Shown here: positions 1 to 11,209 of the stretch, one piece after another
How positions within the stretch are numbered: the stretch's first letter is position 1
Layout of the letters: each line of letters begins with the position of its first letter
Notes under the pieces: model-generated
Seen by the model: only the letters and a program-made list of their open reading frames with translations
Databases searched by the model: none
What the model was told of the DNA's origin: nothing
Origin: Ilyonectria destructans
Taxonomy: Eukaryota > Ascomycota > Sordariomycetes > Hypocreales > Nectriaceae
Assembly (NCBI GenBank): GCA_020740775.1
Contig: JAHEWK010000006.1
Location: forward strand, 1,240,001 to 1,304,000
Length of the DNA stretch: 64,000 bases
Direction: 5' to 3'
Program-made: the position numbers and the translations under genes

Positions 1-221
1 GTAGTAAGTGCACGACTTTCGCAGAGCCACATCCACCCACCATCCACTCTGATATCTCGGTAGGCGTTTTGCAATCCCGTATTTCGATCCTTCAAGAATA
101 TCTTGCCCAATGTGGACACTGTAGATTCGGTTGTATGATTCCATCAGGATTTAGCCTCAAAAAAAGGCTCGTCTGGACCTCGTCTAGCGCTTGTACCGTA
201 ACGATCAAAAGTCCTCCAAAT

Positions 222-229
222 TATAAATA
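222..229 (+). promoter_or_regulatory. TATA-like box for the first secreted gene
   Basis: TATAAATA lies 94 bp upstream of the ATG at 323, a normal distance for a fungal core promoter. Bases 1-322 hold nothing else I can name. This is motif and position only. Confidence 0.4.
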
Positions 230-322
230 TCGAATGCGAAGACATACATCTTTCCCAATACTGACCATCCTTCTGCATTATCAAGTAGTTGCAAATCTGA
301 AGCAAACATCTTTTGGCTCACT

Positions 323-2227
323 ATGAAGGCTACCTGCCCTCTCCTTCTCCTGGGTTCCCTTTCCGGGATCTTGGGTATTCCTCTACTCACTTTGAGAGCA
401 GGCAACACTACAGTTGACCCAACCAAGATCACTTGCGGTGCCGAATACCTCAACGAAGCCAACTCTGATTCTGCCAAACGGTGGAAAGCAGCCGAGGCTG
501 AGTACGCATACGACGTGGTGCAAGCTGCCTGGACCATCGACAAAACATCTCCCAATCCTTCCAAGCTCAAGTACAGTGAATATGTCAGCGATTACTTTAA
601 TGGGAAGGATCTTATGATGTGTGACGAAATGGCCGATGTTCCTTGTGGGGACACGGTGACTTGTTCCGACGTCAATCAACCAGCTGGGTACGTGTTAGAA
701 TAATTGGGTTTGGATCCTTAGCTAATATGTTGCCTAGGTGGCTCATCATGAACTCATTTGTCGCGCTGCACGTGGTAAGTTACATGAGACTCCGTTGAAA
801 TGGAAAGACTAGAGATACTAAGGCTACATCGTAGATGCGCAATACCATCTACACGAGTCTGGGCAAGGCAAGGGTCTCGTTGCTGAGCTCTATATCGCTG
901 TTTCAAAATACCTTCAGCCCAGTTAGGACTGAAAGCACCTCATGGATAAGCGACCTTATCAATGTGTTTCAACTCGTTGTTGGTGTTGCATCAGCGTACA
1001 CGTGGAATATCCGTAAGGATTCATCCTCACTTGGTCCGACTGTCACTGACCTTGTTACCGTAAAAAGCCTTGAAGGAAGCCAAAATCATCGAAAACTCCA
1101 ACTATTTATCCTTCGCCAAAGATTCTGCAAATGCAGCGATAGCCGCGGGGTTTAACATCGGGAAGACTCGTATTCCTACGTATGTGGATTTATCCCTCAA
1201 TAATTGTATTAGCATTGTACTGAATGAGCACTCTAGCGCCGCATCGCTGACGGACGATATTAATGTTGCGATGGGGGCTTTCTTCGATGCGTGGGAAAAG
1301 GCCGAGCTCGACTTTCTCCATACTTTATTCCATGGAGACATAGATGGTTTGGCTATTCTTGCTGGACTAACCCGGAATGGCATGGCTCTTGACATGACGA
1401 GGGACCTTAATCTGAGTGGCTTTATCGACATGGCCCAGAAGATTGTTTATGCCAAACTCATGCCAACTGTCTGGTCCTCAGGCTCAACATCACTAAAGGC
1501 ATTCCCAAAACAAATGTATCCCATGATTTTGTGAGTGTCATATTGGCTTAATAACGGCATTCTTCAACTAACAATAAACAAAAAGGATGATTCTGGACGA
1601 CTGCGTTACTTCGAGCGATAATTTGCCCAAGTATGTTTCCGAAGAAAATGCTGGTCAAATTGCTGTCTGCCATGATGGTCATACATTCTATGTTGGGTAC
1701 CCAACCTGGGATGGTCTCGTACGCGATGGAATCAACTCTGACTCCATCGTATCAAAAACCCCAACAGTCCACAATCTCCAGATTAATCCTCTGCCTGGAG
1801 GAACCAACGATGAACTCGATGGAACCAAGTGGAAAGGTGTTACTCTTGAAGATCTTGTCATCAGGTATGTGCGTGAGACTTTGAGTACTTCAAAATATCT
1901 AACCGTCAATTACGTAGCTCTTATGAGGGGTGGCGCGCAAACCTTGGCAGGAATGGCTATATTATGCGAGATTACATTAACCCGCAGACAACACAGACGG
2001 AATTGATTATGGAAAACGGCATTCGTACGCCTGGCTTCATATCAATGACAATGTGTACTGCTGATGGAGTGGCTCAAGCAGCCAAAGACTATTTCGCAAA
2101 AATGAACGATAAGATTGATCCGGCGGATATTCATCCTCTCCCATGCGCGGATGCAGAAATGGATGTCGAGACTCAGAAAGCGTGGGGCCTCTACCGCGAG
2201 CCAACAGTATTAGGGCGCAAGGACTAA
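323..2227 (+). CDS. secreted protein of unknown function, six exons
   Basis: Exons are 323-687, 738-774, 835-1012, 1068-1530, 1586-1864 and 1918-2227, giving 543 residues with every junction in phase. The first about 20 residues are a typical signal peptide (hydrophobic LLLLGSLSGILGIPLL). The mature part has scattered Cys, including the pairs around MMCDEMADVPC and DTVTCSD, and a few NxT/NxS sites, fitting an extracellular glycoprotein. I recognise no catalytic motif or named domain. It resembles conserved secreted hypothetical proteins of plant- and insect-associated Hypocreales, but that is from memory and not tested. A TATA box lies 94 bp upstream. No neighbour suggests its role. Confidence 0.75.
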
Positions 2228-2770
2228 TCCTTCTTGGAGAATTTAGGGGATGCCAATGGGGTCAAGAGGGAAAATTGCAAGGTATCTATCTGATTGCTCC
2301 TATATAAAAATTAGTGAGTGCTCGGTGGGTTTACAGCGACAGTTACTCGTTCAGTAATTCATTCAATAATACCTAGATTTTGCCCCGAAATGAAGTTCTA
2401 GAATTCGTTTGACTAATGAGCGGACTTGAACTTCCCCAAGCTTAATCTAAAGCTCATAAATAATCCTAGGTTCTACTCGTGTTTAAGGGATATTAAATAA
2501 GAGTATTGCTATTCGCACATGAGAATATTGCTATTGGCACACAAGTACAGGCCTCTTTAGCAAAACCCTAAGGCAAACTGATATATCTCAAATTGGGATT
2601 GTTAGACTTAGATTTATATTTATTCGTATATTTAACTTAAAAAAGAATAAATAAATAAAAGGTTATTAGTATATAAATATAAAGAATTACTTTTGTAAAT
2701 AATTTATTAGAATAATAGATAATTATTCGCAGAATTAAAGGATATGGTCATATATACGAGTAGCAATATG
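2228..2770. other. AT-rich intergenic stretch with a short tandem duplication
   Basis: No gene is visible. From about 2570 to 2760 the sequence is strongly AT-rich. A degenerate tandem duplication sits at 2501-2542 (two copies of a roughly 20-bp GAG(T/A)ATTGCTATT(C/G)GCACA unit). The last five bases, ATATG at 2766-2770, are the left target-site duplication of the adjacent LTR. Confidence 0.5.
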
Positions 2771-3106
2771 TGTTGCAGATTTCCGTGGGAAAGCCTGTCG
2801 GGAAGTCCTTAGGAAATCTCCCGCGTACTCCCCGGCGGTGAGCTAGGGAATTCCCTGGGAGCGAATCCGGAGAGGTTAAATAGAAAGAAAATCCTTAGCT
2901 AGTTAGAGAGGAATTATGCCTACCTCAATCTTATTTTATAATCCCAAAGATCTATCTCCAAAAGAGATTTTATTATTCCCAAAAGGTTACTAAGCCGGAC
3001 TTAAAAGGTCGGCAACTAGCATACAGCATCAGGCAGAAACTATCTCTAAAAGGGAGTCTCTATTACTTCTACTTTCTCTTTAGTCGCAGAACTGGTTTCT
3101 GTAACA
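2771..3106. mobile_element. solo LTR of an LTR retrotransposon (336 bp) with 5-bp target-site duplication
   Basis: The element begins TGTTGCAG and ends CTGTAACA, imperfect terminal inverted repeats with the canonical TG...CA ends (one G/A mismatch in eight positions). ATATG occurs directly before it (2766-2770) and directly after it (3107-3111), a 5-bp duplication as made by Ty1/copia or Ty3/gypsy integrases. No internal gag-pol region or second LTR is present, so it is best read as a solo LTR left by recombination. Orientation and superfamily cannot be set from the ends alone. Confidence 0.8.
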
Positions 3107-3111
3107 ATATG

Positions 3112-3421
3112 CGTTTATACAAATAGAAATACTCTTAAATAAAAGACAAACACCACAAGAAAATTAGACATAAATTGCCTTTTAACAAGGTAATTGATAT
3201 AAGGGAATGGGCTAGAGGGGCTAGCCTGTATGACTCGGAGCCAATTATTTTCTACTAAAATACATCAGCGGAGTACGAATCATTTATGTAATTAGAGATT
3301 ACATAAGAAACCTAAAACCTCCGTACGGTCAGACCTCTCGACTAGAAATCCTCACCGAACAAGCTTGGTCCCACTTCACCGTCACACTTTGGCTTCATAT
3401 CACATCGCAGCATCCCAAAAT
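3112..3421. other. intergenic stretch with a 9-bp palindrome
   Basis: No gene. A perfect inverted repeat, TTATGTAAT (3284-3292) and ATTACATAA (3298-3306) with a 5-nt spacer, lies about 115 bp upstream of the ATG at 3422. It resembles bZIP half-sites (TTACNTAA type) and may be a regulatory element. Confidence 0.35.
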
Positions 3422-4198
3422 ATGTCCACAATTCACATACTGCGTCATGGGCAAGCACTTCATAAGTAAGCATGCCACCAAACAAAGAGTCGAGATAGAA
3501 TCTAACCGCCTATTCAGCGTCCAGAGGGGCTATCCACACCGAGATCCCCCATTAACGGAGCTTGGGATACAGCAGGCAAAGGACGTGCAGCCGCCAACAA
3601 CACCCGATCTCATCCTCATATCCCCCATGACGCGAACTATCCAGACGGCCCTTCTCGTTTTCCCCCACCTCCTCTCCACTTCTCCTGCCAAGGTCGAGGT
3701 TCAGATCTGGCCCGACCTGCGTGAAGGCTACGACGTGATCTGCAACAAGGGTGTCGCGCGGGCAGACATTGCCGCCAAGTTTCCCCAGTTCGATTTTTCG
3801 GCCTGTTCCGAAGAATGGGACTATCCTCCACACAGCCCGGAAGATGCAACAGCACGTGCCGAGAGGGTTCGTCAACGCCTCCAAGTCCTCTCCAAGTCAT
3901 ACAAGAACATTTTCTTAGTCACGCATCGCGGTTTCATTGCGTTCCTTGTCCAAGGAGACAGATTTGATGTTTGCGGTATGCCCGTTCTGACGTCATCACA
4001 CCCGTTAGGATCCTAGCTAATTCCTCTCATGTAGAATGTCGCTCTTACAAGTTTGCCACTGAGGATGAAGTGGGCGAGAAAAGGTACGGTGTCAATTGTG
4101 ACACGGGCGCCCAACAGGATTTCGGGCCCAGTCTATTACTCTCACACTCTCGAGTACTTGTGAGTGATGAGGGAAAGCGAAACCGTCCAGCGATCTAG
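3422..4198 (+). CDS. histidine phosphatase superfamily protein (phosphoglycerate mutase-like)
   Basis: Exons 3422-3465, 3518-3975 and 4035-4198 encode 221 residues. The first exon carries the LRHGQ motif at residues 7-11, whose His is the phospho-acceptor of this superfamily. It continues into a LTELG..QA segment, SPMTRTIQTA (the second conserved Arg region), and VTHRGF, the second catalytic His. Size and motif order fit the small cytosolic PGM-like phosphatases of ascomycetes (YOR283w/PMU1 type). There is no signal peptide or membrane segment. The substrate cannot be read from sequence. The first exon is only 44 nt, so an ORF-only annotation starting at 3447 would lose the catalytic His. Confidence 0.88.
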
Positions 4199-4988
4199 AG
4201 CTCGCGCGATACCCTGGATCCATGATTCCGTAGTTTGCCTCGACGCCGGAAGCTACCCGCTCTACGATGTAGATTAACATGCATTAGTTGCCAAACTAGC
4301 TTGTTCACATGAGGTAACGGAGGCAAGCCGGAAGGACCCAGTCTTTAAATTGACGCGCAGAATGCGATACTACCCAACGGCGCATCTCCGACCCCGCGGA
4401 GCGACCGGAGAAGTGGTAGCGTCGAGCTAATACCGCAGTGATGGGTCATGAACCAATTGTGTGGAGTATCTAGCAATGTTTCTCTGGTCTCTAGCGGGGG
4501 CAAGAGGAACAAACCGACCACATTTACACACATTTTCCCACTCTACAGGCCATTGTTCCTTTAAGGGAAAGAAAACCGTCCATGGTGTCCCCGCCCATGA
4601 GCTGCCGACCCCGACGACCCGTGAACTGAAGAGGTTGTTCGCTTATCAACCTGCCTCGTCTGGCATGGTGTCGCGGCTAGTGCCTTGGCATGTCAGCCAA
4701 CAACGGAACTCGGTGAAGATGCGAGATGCAAGATAACCAAAGTTGAAGGATCTCCGGTCTTAGTGGCGTGGTAAAGTTCTTGAGGCCAATCCGACGAGCG
4801 TGCAACCCCATCATTGTCACCCACATGGTTTCCGCCTCGTGAGGGGTAAATATTAACCTTAGAAAAATGCTTAAAGCTAGTCGACACCCATCCTTGCATC
4901 TTCCGCAGCTGCTCTTCATTCATTCGGATTGTGAATCCGAATTAGAACCAGCCGACTTCCTTGCCTGATTCATATAATTTGGCCCATC
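4199..4988. other. intergenic, no gene recognised
   Basis: Several short open frames occur on both strands, but none has a recognisable motif or splice-consistent extension. It should contain the 3' end of the upstream gene and the promoter of the phosphatase at 4989. Confidence 0.5.
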
Positions 4989-6493
4989 ATGTCGCTTACG
5001 CTACTTGCGGTTGTTGGAGGCTTGGCTGCCACAGCTGCTGCGGAGACAATCCACGGCGCCGTCGTCTTCAGCCGTCATGGTGATCGTACGTTGTATTCAA
5101 ACCCAGCTTCCCGCCAATCTCTGTCCTAACTTAGCTTTTAGGTACGACAAAGTGGTATGGGGCGCAGTCTTTGACAAGCCTCGGTGCAGAGCAGAACTAC
5201 CAAGTCGGTAGCGAGTATCGCAGCCGTTACTTGGAGGCTGACTCGCCCAACCAAATCCTTGGCATCTCCGAGGATAAATATGTCTCTTCTCAACTCTTTG
5301 CCAGTGCTCCAGACCAAGGCATCTTGATGAATACCGCCACGGCATTCCTTCAAGGCTTTTACCCGCCGCTGGGTGAGATTGCGCCGGAGATTGCTAGCCA
5401 AACCCTCAACAATGGGACCAACAGTTCCAGCCCCATCGACGGATACCAGTATGTTGTCCTTCATGGAATCAACGACAACTCTCCCGACACCATTTGGATC
5501 AAGGGCGACGACAGCTGCCCTGCCTACAGAAATTCATCCAAGGCCTTCATGAAGAGCGAGATTTTCCAGGAGCGAGTTGATGCCACCAGCGATTTCTACG
5601 CCGGCTTCTATGACGTCCTCTCTGACGGCGTCTATAATCTGAAACCCGAGAACATGACATACGCCAATGCGTACAACATCTTTGATCTCGTGAACGTCGC
5701 CCGCATCCACAATGCGACCTCTCCCGCCCGCAACGTTTCGGACGAGGACTTGTTTCAGCTCCGTACCCTGTCGGATTCCGCCGAGCTCGGACTTAACTGG
5801 AATGTCTCGGAGCCCGCCCGCTCCATCGGCGCTGAAACCCTGTTTGGCGTTGTGCTCACCCAGCTCAACCAGACGGTTGCGACTGAGGGCAAATTAAAGT
5901 TCTCCCTCTTCGCTGGAAGTTACGACACGTTCATGGCATTTTTCGGCGTTGCGGAGCTGCTGGATGTGTCACCCGACTTCCACGGTCTTCCCGACTATGC
6001 CTCCACCATGGCATTTGAGCTCTTCAGCGACGACACTGATGAGTTCCCGTCTGACCCCAAGGCCGACCTTCGCGTCCGCTGGCTATTCAAGAACGGCACT
6101 ACTGGAGAGTTGACCACTTACCCTCTCTTCAGCACAGATGAGAATTCACTCCCGTGGTCGCGTTTCGTTACTGAGGTTGAGGAGCGGGCCATCCTCGACA
6201 TCAGCGATTGGTGTGAGCAATGCTCCGCTGCTGAAGATTTCTGCGCCGCGTATCAAGATGATGAGAGTGCAGAGAGCGACGAAGATGATGACGATGATAA
6301 GGAAGGCGGTAAGAGCGGCGGCATGTCAAACGCCGTTGCAGGTGTCATCGGTGCTCTTGTGACACTGGGAGTTATTGGCATCGTCGGCGCAGCGGTATTT
6401 TTTATGAAGAGACGTAAGGCTGAGACCCATGGTGAGAAGAGCAGCGTAAGAAGTGGAAGCACGGACGCAAATGCCGCCCCTAATAACGTCTAA
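4989..6493 (+). CDS. membrane-anchored histidine acid phosphatase
   Basis: Two exons, 4989-5085 and 5142-6493, encode 482 residues. A signal peptide (residues 1-18) is followed by HGAVVFSRHGDRTT: R29, H30, G31 and R33 form the RHGxR phosphate-binding motif with the catalytic His. Several NxT/NxS sites and paired Cys (WCEQC..AEDFC) fit an exported enzyme. Near the C-terminus an acidic Asp/Glu run leads into one transmembrane segment (about 426-452) and a basic cytosolic tail, so it is a type I surface protein rather than a free secreted phosphatase. The usual HD proton-donor motif is expected near residue 293, but the sequence there is GSYDTF, so the Asp is kept and the His is Tyr. Substrate (phytate or other phosphomonoesters) is unknown. 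Confidence 0.88.
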
Positions 6494-8459
6494 AACGATA
6501 AGATAAGCCAAGGAAGAAGGAGCAAGGAGGAATAGGATATTCCATTAAATTGTAGGTCGAAGTTTTCAGGGAGTTTGATCTTAATATCATCAAAATCTCC
6601 ATTCGACGGATAATTTCCAGGATTAGCTCCTCGTCTATTGTAATACATTCAAACCAGCAGAATGCCTTTTCCCCTCTCCTTGTCGCTCTTCAGTTCACGT
6701 GTTAATGCAACGATGTTAGTGCGAGATTTTATCACTTCTCATCCTACCCTAGAGACGAACCCAATCAGCGCGGTTGGAGGTTGGTGAACTACTCAGCGTC
6801 AAATTTATAATTTAAGATAATGACTGATATGATAGACAATGAATTTTTTAATCTATCAGCACATTGATGGGTGATAAGTTTCTTGTCTTCTACAACAATT
6901 TTGCCATTTTGAGATAACTCCCTAAGTGTGTAGATGGCTGGCATGCTAGAGCCCAACAACGGGCGGAGGACGTGCGGGACGATAAATCCACAAATGTGTT
7001 TTTGCTAAGCAATCTATCCAAACGCAATGTTAAGCGAACCGGGCCTTCCGGTTGACCGGAAGCTGTTATTACTACGAGAACTTAAGGAACAGGGGCAGAA
7101 GCCTTACAACCCAGTCCAGGAGCACAACAGGATGAAAATAATTACGCTAGGACTGCTTCTATTGGACTAGTTCAAGGACTCAAAGCAGTTATTACGGTGC
7201 TTTAATCAATTTCGGCGATAGATGCAGATCAAACTCCGAGGAAAGTCCGAAGAGTTTTGTCTGTTCTAATTGAACATCGTGAAACCTCATAGCCAAACGA
7301 GCAGCCACGATTGATGCCCTGTCTATCAAAGACCCTCAATGCCCAGACAAAAAGTACGAAACGCGTCGCAGAACATTCCGATTTTCGGTTCCGATCGAAC
7401 GATTTTCATGAGTTGAGTGGAGAATAGACCCTGGTCGAAACCAGGACCGAAACATGCCAAGCCGCCCAAGAGGCGCAGGAAATAGGCGGTAATAACCCCT
7501 CGGCACCTTTGAAGCGAGAGCTAAAACCAGTGGCTGCTTGGCGAGCCCATGAAATATCCGAGATCTTCGGGTGATCAGTACGGTGGCTTGTTTGGGTAGG
7601 ATGGCGGACATGTGGCTTTGGAACGGAACAGACTTATTTCAGCCGCCGGCTTTTAACTCGACCCAACCCCATGTAGCAGCATCTGTAAATGCTGGAAAAG
7701 CGCCTCAACACTGTGCCTAGAAAGCCCACGCCATAATTTTCCGTCTATTAATAGCCAAAACGAGCTCCTGGATTGTGCTCGGTGGATAAATCTTAAGCTG
7801 CGCATCCCTTGATCTTGATGCACCCTGGCCTTCGGTAGGCGCCGACGCCTGCGAGACGTCCCTGAGATTCTCCACCAAGGTCTTGCGTCGCGAAGTTTTG
7901 CACGTGTATCAGTGTTAAGATTGGGAACCCATGATAAGCACTCCCCTACTTGGGCGAGGAAACCCGGAGCCGACATCTCATTCGCTCACAGGAGTCCCAG
8001 CGTCGCAGCGCGAATCTCGAGTCATTCCGAAAGAAGGCAACCGGCCTTTTGTCTCGAAGAGATCGACGTCTTGCTACTCCAGGTGTCGCGCGGCTCCGAT
8101 GATGTTTCTGTCGCTAGCCTCAGAATTCACTGCCAAGCGCTAACGACGGGCACAAGCGAGGCGAATCCCTTTTCGTAGATTTTCCAAACGCCTTGAGGCT
8201 TCCTGATCGCCGTGATGCGACAGAATCGGTAGCAAATAGTGTTGGCAATGCCGTAGTCATGACAATGGACGACACCATATAAGGCGTCGTGCGAGTCGTC
8301 TACTCTCTTCCCATCATCCTCATCACAGCCTTCAGCTTCATCTTCCTTTCTTACTTTCTCATCTATTAGCTGGAGATCCTGGTGGTCCGGCATTCTTTCA
8401 CTTCATTTCTTTAAATCCCTCTTTTAACTCTCTGTGCAGGCACATTTCTTTCCTTCACC
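6494..8459. other. long intergenic region, no gene recognised
   Basis: About 2 kb with only short, unconvincing open frames on both strands (for example minus-strand frames at 7336-7611 and 7653-7976 without motifs). The distal end should be the promoter of the Egh16-like gene. Confidence 0.45.
8278..8284 (+). promoter_or_regulatory. TATA-like box for the Egh16-like gene
   Basis: TATAAGG lies about 180 bp upstream of the ATG at 8460, followed by a pyrimidine-rich tract typical of fungal transcription start regions. Motif and position only. Confidence 0.35.
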
Positions 8460-9937
8460 ATGTCTTTTATTCAGACCTTCCTTGCCCAATTGGCACTTGT
8501 TACATTGGCTAGCGGCCATGGAGTGATCCTCAACGCCCAAGGCCTTGACGGTTCCCCTGCCAGTGTTGGATTCCAAGGTAGGAGAACAAACTCCCTCCAG
8601 GAAATCATTTGTACTCACAAGTATTAGTTGACCCTGCTATTGCCCGAAATTGCACGACCATCAACCCCTGCCAACAAGACGCCACCATCATCCGCCAAGC
8701 CGAGATCGACGCCAACGTCGTCAACCAGTGTGGCCGTACTGAGCTGGCTGGAAACATCGACGTGGGAGAGAACACCGAGAACGCCCTAGCTGCTGGAGCG
8801 GTCACACAGGTTGAAGCTGGAAGCGAGATCACTGTGACCATCCACCAAGTCAATGCTGACGGTGCTGGACCCTACGCATGTGATCTTGACGAGACCAGCA
8901 ACTCTGGAGTCATCTCACAGGTGAGAATCGCATGCAAAGTTGTTTGAAAAAGGACTCGCTAACATAGTTCCAAGAACCTGACTGTTACAAACAATGTTCC
9001 CGGCACAAACGGATTTTCACAAGCCAAGACACAATCATTCAACATCACAGTCAAGATGCCTGATACCTTTACTTGCACCGGAGGTGAGAAATCCCATAAG
9101 TCCCGAGGAAACAACTCTCACTAAAATATAATAGCATCAACTGGCAATGTGTGCACTGTTCGCTGCCGCAACAACGCTCTGGCTGGTCCCTTCGGCGGCT
9201 GCTTCGCAGTTCAGCAGGCCGATACTAATGAGAAGACCAATGAGGCTTCATCCATCCGTACCGAACAGTCCCTGGAGAACGTTCTTGGACAGGTACAAAA
9301 GAACCAGGCAGATTTCGACGTCTCTGTGAAGGCGAACCAGAACGCTGGATCCGACGAGGCTGCCCAGAACCTTGCCGCTGTCAACGCGATTCTCAACAAC
9401 TCTATTGTTTCCAAGGAATCTCCTCAGGAGACTCCCGAAGTGGTTAATGGAGGTGCCCAGCAGAGCGCTGGCGGAGGTAATGGCGGAGGTAACGCCGACG
9501 CCACAACCACAGCTGCTGACGCTGCTGCCACTACCCCGGCTGCCGGGAATGGAAACGGGAACGGAAACGGGAACGGGAACGGGAACGGAAACGGGAACGG
9601 TGCTGCTACAGACGGTCTCGGCGCCGGTAATGACATCGTCACAAGTGCCATCACCCCCGCGACTCCCGCCGCGACTGACGCTGCCGGAGACAACAATGCC
9701 GGAAATAACGCCGGGGATGATACTACCAACGATGGCACCACTGGGGATGATACTACTGGTAACAACGGAGGAAATGGAAACAACAACAACGGCAACAACG
9801 GCAACAACAACGGTAACAACAACGGCAACAACGGTGGAAACGGCAGGGGCAATGGATTCGGCCGCTTCAGGAACGGAAACGTTGGACGGGCCGCGAGCAG
9901 CGGACTGAGATGGGCCAAGCGGGTGGTGGCTCTGTGA
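8460..9937 (+). CDS. Egh16-like secreted protein (GEgh16/DUF3129 family, appressorium-associated)
   Basis: Exons 8460-8577, 8628-8920, 8975-9083 and 9135-9937 encode 440 residues. A signal peptide ends at ...LASG, so the predicted mature protein begins with His20 (HGVILNAQG). Conserved stretches such as NPCQQD, NQCGRTE, GPYACDLDE, NLTVTNNVPG and TVRCRNNALAGPFGGC place it in the Egh16/GAS1-MAS3/CAS1 family, expressed in infection structures of several pathogens and also found in saprotrophs. After the about 270-residue domain the C-terminus is low complexity: a perfect (Asn-Gly)n run near 9550-9603, then Asn/Gly-rich sequence. The mature N-terminal His recalls copper-binding LPMO folds, but that is inference. 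Likely extracellular or wall-associated. Confidence 0.88.
9546..9603 (+). repeat. hexanucleotide minisatellite encoding (Asn-Gly)n
   Basis: Tandem GGAAAC/GGGAAC hexamers inside the Egh16-like gene encode an uninterrupted Asn-Gly dipeptide run. A second AAC-rich tract at about 9775-9845 encodes Asn/Gly repeats. The units stay in frame. Confidence 0.8.
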
Positions 9938-10318
9938 GACTCGTAAGCCAATATTGAAACACGAGATCTCAGTCCAGGGCAACCAAGGCTGCTGGTTCTC
10001 ATCACGGGATGGGGGTGAAGCAAATATGTAACTAGTGTGATAGTAAATTGGATCTACTGTATGGGGTATATTTTTGTGCGTTTTGGGTGTAGCGTAGGGT
10101 TCGCTTACCATGCATCGGCCGAGCCGTTATGCTTAACTCACAAACTGCAAGTGAATCTGCAAGCCAGCCGAAGCTACGATGAGCTGTCCGGCGCAGTGGA
10201 TCTCGTCCTCTGGCGTTGCATGTCTCGTGAAGGATTCATGTGGATCACATTGAGTTGGAGTAAGCCACCCCCTGCCAGCCATTTGTGAGAAGAGTCCAGT
10301 GGATCCGGCCTAACCCCC
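9938..10318. other. convergent intergenic region
   Basis: Space between the plus-strand Egh16-like gene and the minus-strand Med18 gene. No coding or RNA feature is seen. It should hold the two facing transcript ends. Confidence 0.5.
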
Positions 10319-11209
10319 TCAGTTCTTCCCCAACATTACTTTTTGGGGCAGGGCCTGAATGCCCTGCTGCTGTTGTGCCACTCTCGTGTCATGCACCTTG
10401 CGGTCGATAGTCTTGAACTCGAACACGCCCTCCAATTCATTGCGGATGGCGAGGAGCTGGTCTTGGGCTTTGCGAATCTCATCGGGTTTGTTGTCCTGTA
10501 AAACGTTGGCTTTGACCAGAAGAAACCACCGCTTCTGCATATCGATGGGCGTCAGAGATTCCCAGGCTGGTAGACTGGGCGAAGCACTGGCTTGTTGTCC
10601 CCTCATCTCCAATGGGACATAGTGATCAAGGGGCTTCAGGAAGTAGTGTCGCACGAGGCAGAACTCGACCTCTTCACGGAAGAATCGGTAGACTTCTTCG
10701 ATTGTCTCGGTCTTAAATCTGAGATGTGTTAGTTCCTGGACAGTACGGAGTGAGGTTTGATCATACTGGTGGAGATTATCCCGCATAATGGAGGGAAGCT
10801 TTTTTTGTTCCCAAAGCTCTACTTTCTTGCGCTGTGTAAGAATGGGCCGACCATGTGGCGGATCTGGGAAGTCGGTCCACCGCAAGATGCCTGGCGTCGC
10901 ATCGAGGTCGGTTGCGATGGCATTGGGGCCCATGTCGCGGTCTTTCAACACCTCGTAACGTGCTTGCAGCACGAAGGATTGCCGGCCGAGATTTTGGTGC
11001 AGGTCTTTCCACAGAAAGCCAGCGTCTTTACGGATGGGCTTGTCGATTGAGCTCTGGTTGGAGATGCCGACTGGCCGTGGCGGCCCCTGGAAGTAGAGCA
11101 CGCGGTGGACGCTCTCCCATGGTGACATGCCACATAGGCCTCCGAGGACAGCGCAAGCGGCGCCGAAGTCGCTATCCTCGACGAGCGCCGTGAGGAACAG
11201 CTCGTACAT
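10319..11209 (-). CDS. med18: Mediator complex subunit 18 (Med18/Srb5)
   Basis: A single uninterrupted frame of 296 residues. It starts MYELFLTALVEDSDF and contains the fungal Med18 segments WESVHRVLYFQGPPRPVG, SFVLQARYEVL and the C-terminal WFLLVKANV. Med18 is a head-module subunit of Mediator, forming a beta-barrel with Med20 and relaying regulatory signals to RNA polymerase II in the nucleus. Length is normal for Sordariomycetes. It is transcribed divergently from the pnk1-like gene, with 346 bp between the two ATGs. Assignment is from family resemblance, with no catalytic motif to check. Confidence 0.88.
   Translation of the reverse strand: MYELFLTALVEDSDFGAACAVLGGLCGMSPWESVHRVLYFQGPPRPVGISNQSSIDKPIRKDAGFLWKDLHQNLGRQSFVLQARYEVLKDRDMGPNAIATDLDATPGILRWTDFPDPPHGRPILTQRKKVELWEQKKLPSIMRDNLHQYDQTSLRTVQELTHLRFKTETIEEVYRFFREEVEFCLVRHYFLKPLDHYVPLEMRGQQASASPSLPAWESLTPIDMQKRWFLLVKANVLQDNKPDEIRKAQDQLLAIRNELEGVFEFKTIDRKVHDTRVAQQQQGIQALPQKVMLGKN

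Noticed and set aside
7336..7976. Two minus-strand frames in the 6.5-8.4 kb gap
   Set aside because: Short, no shared phase across a plausible intron and no recognisable sequence.
9248..10111. 287-codon minus-strand frame across the Egh16-like gene
   Set aside because: It is the antisense of the Asn/Gly repeat tract (Val/Pro repeats) and not an independent gene.
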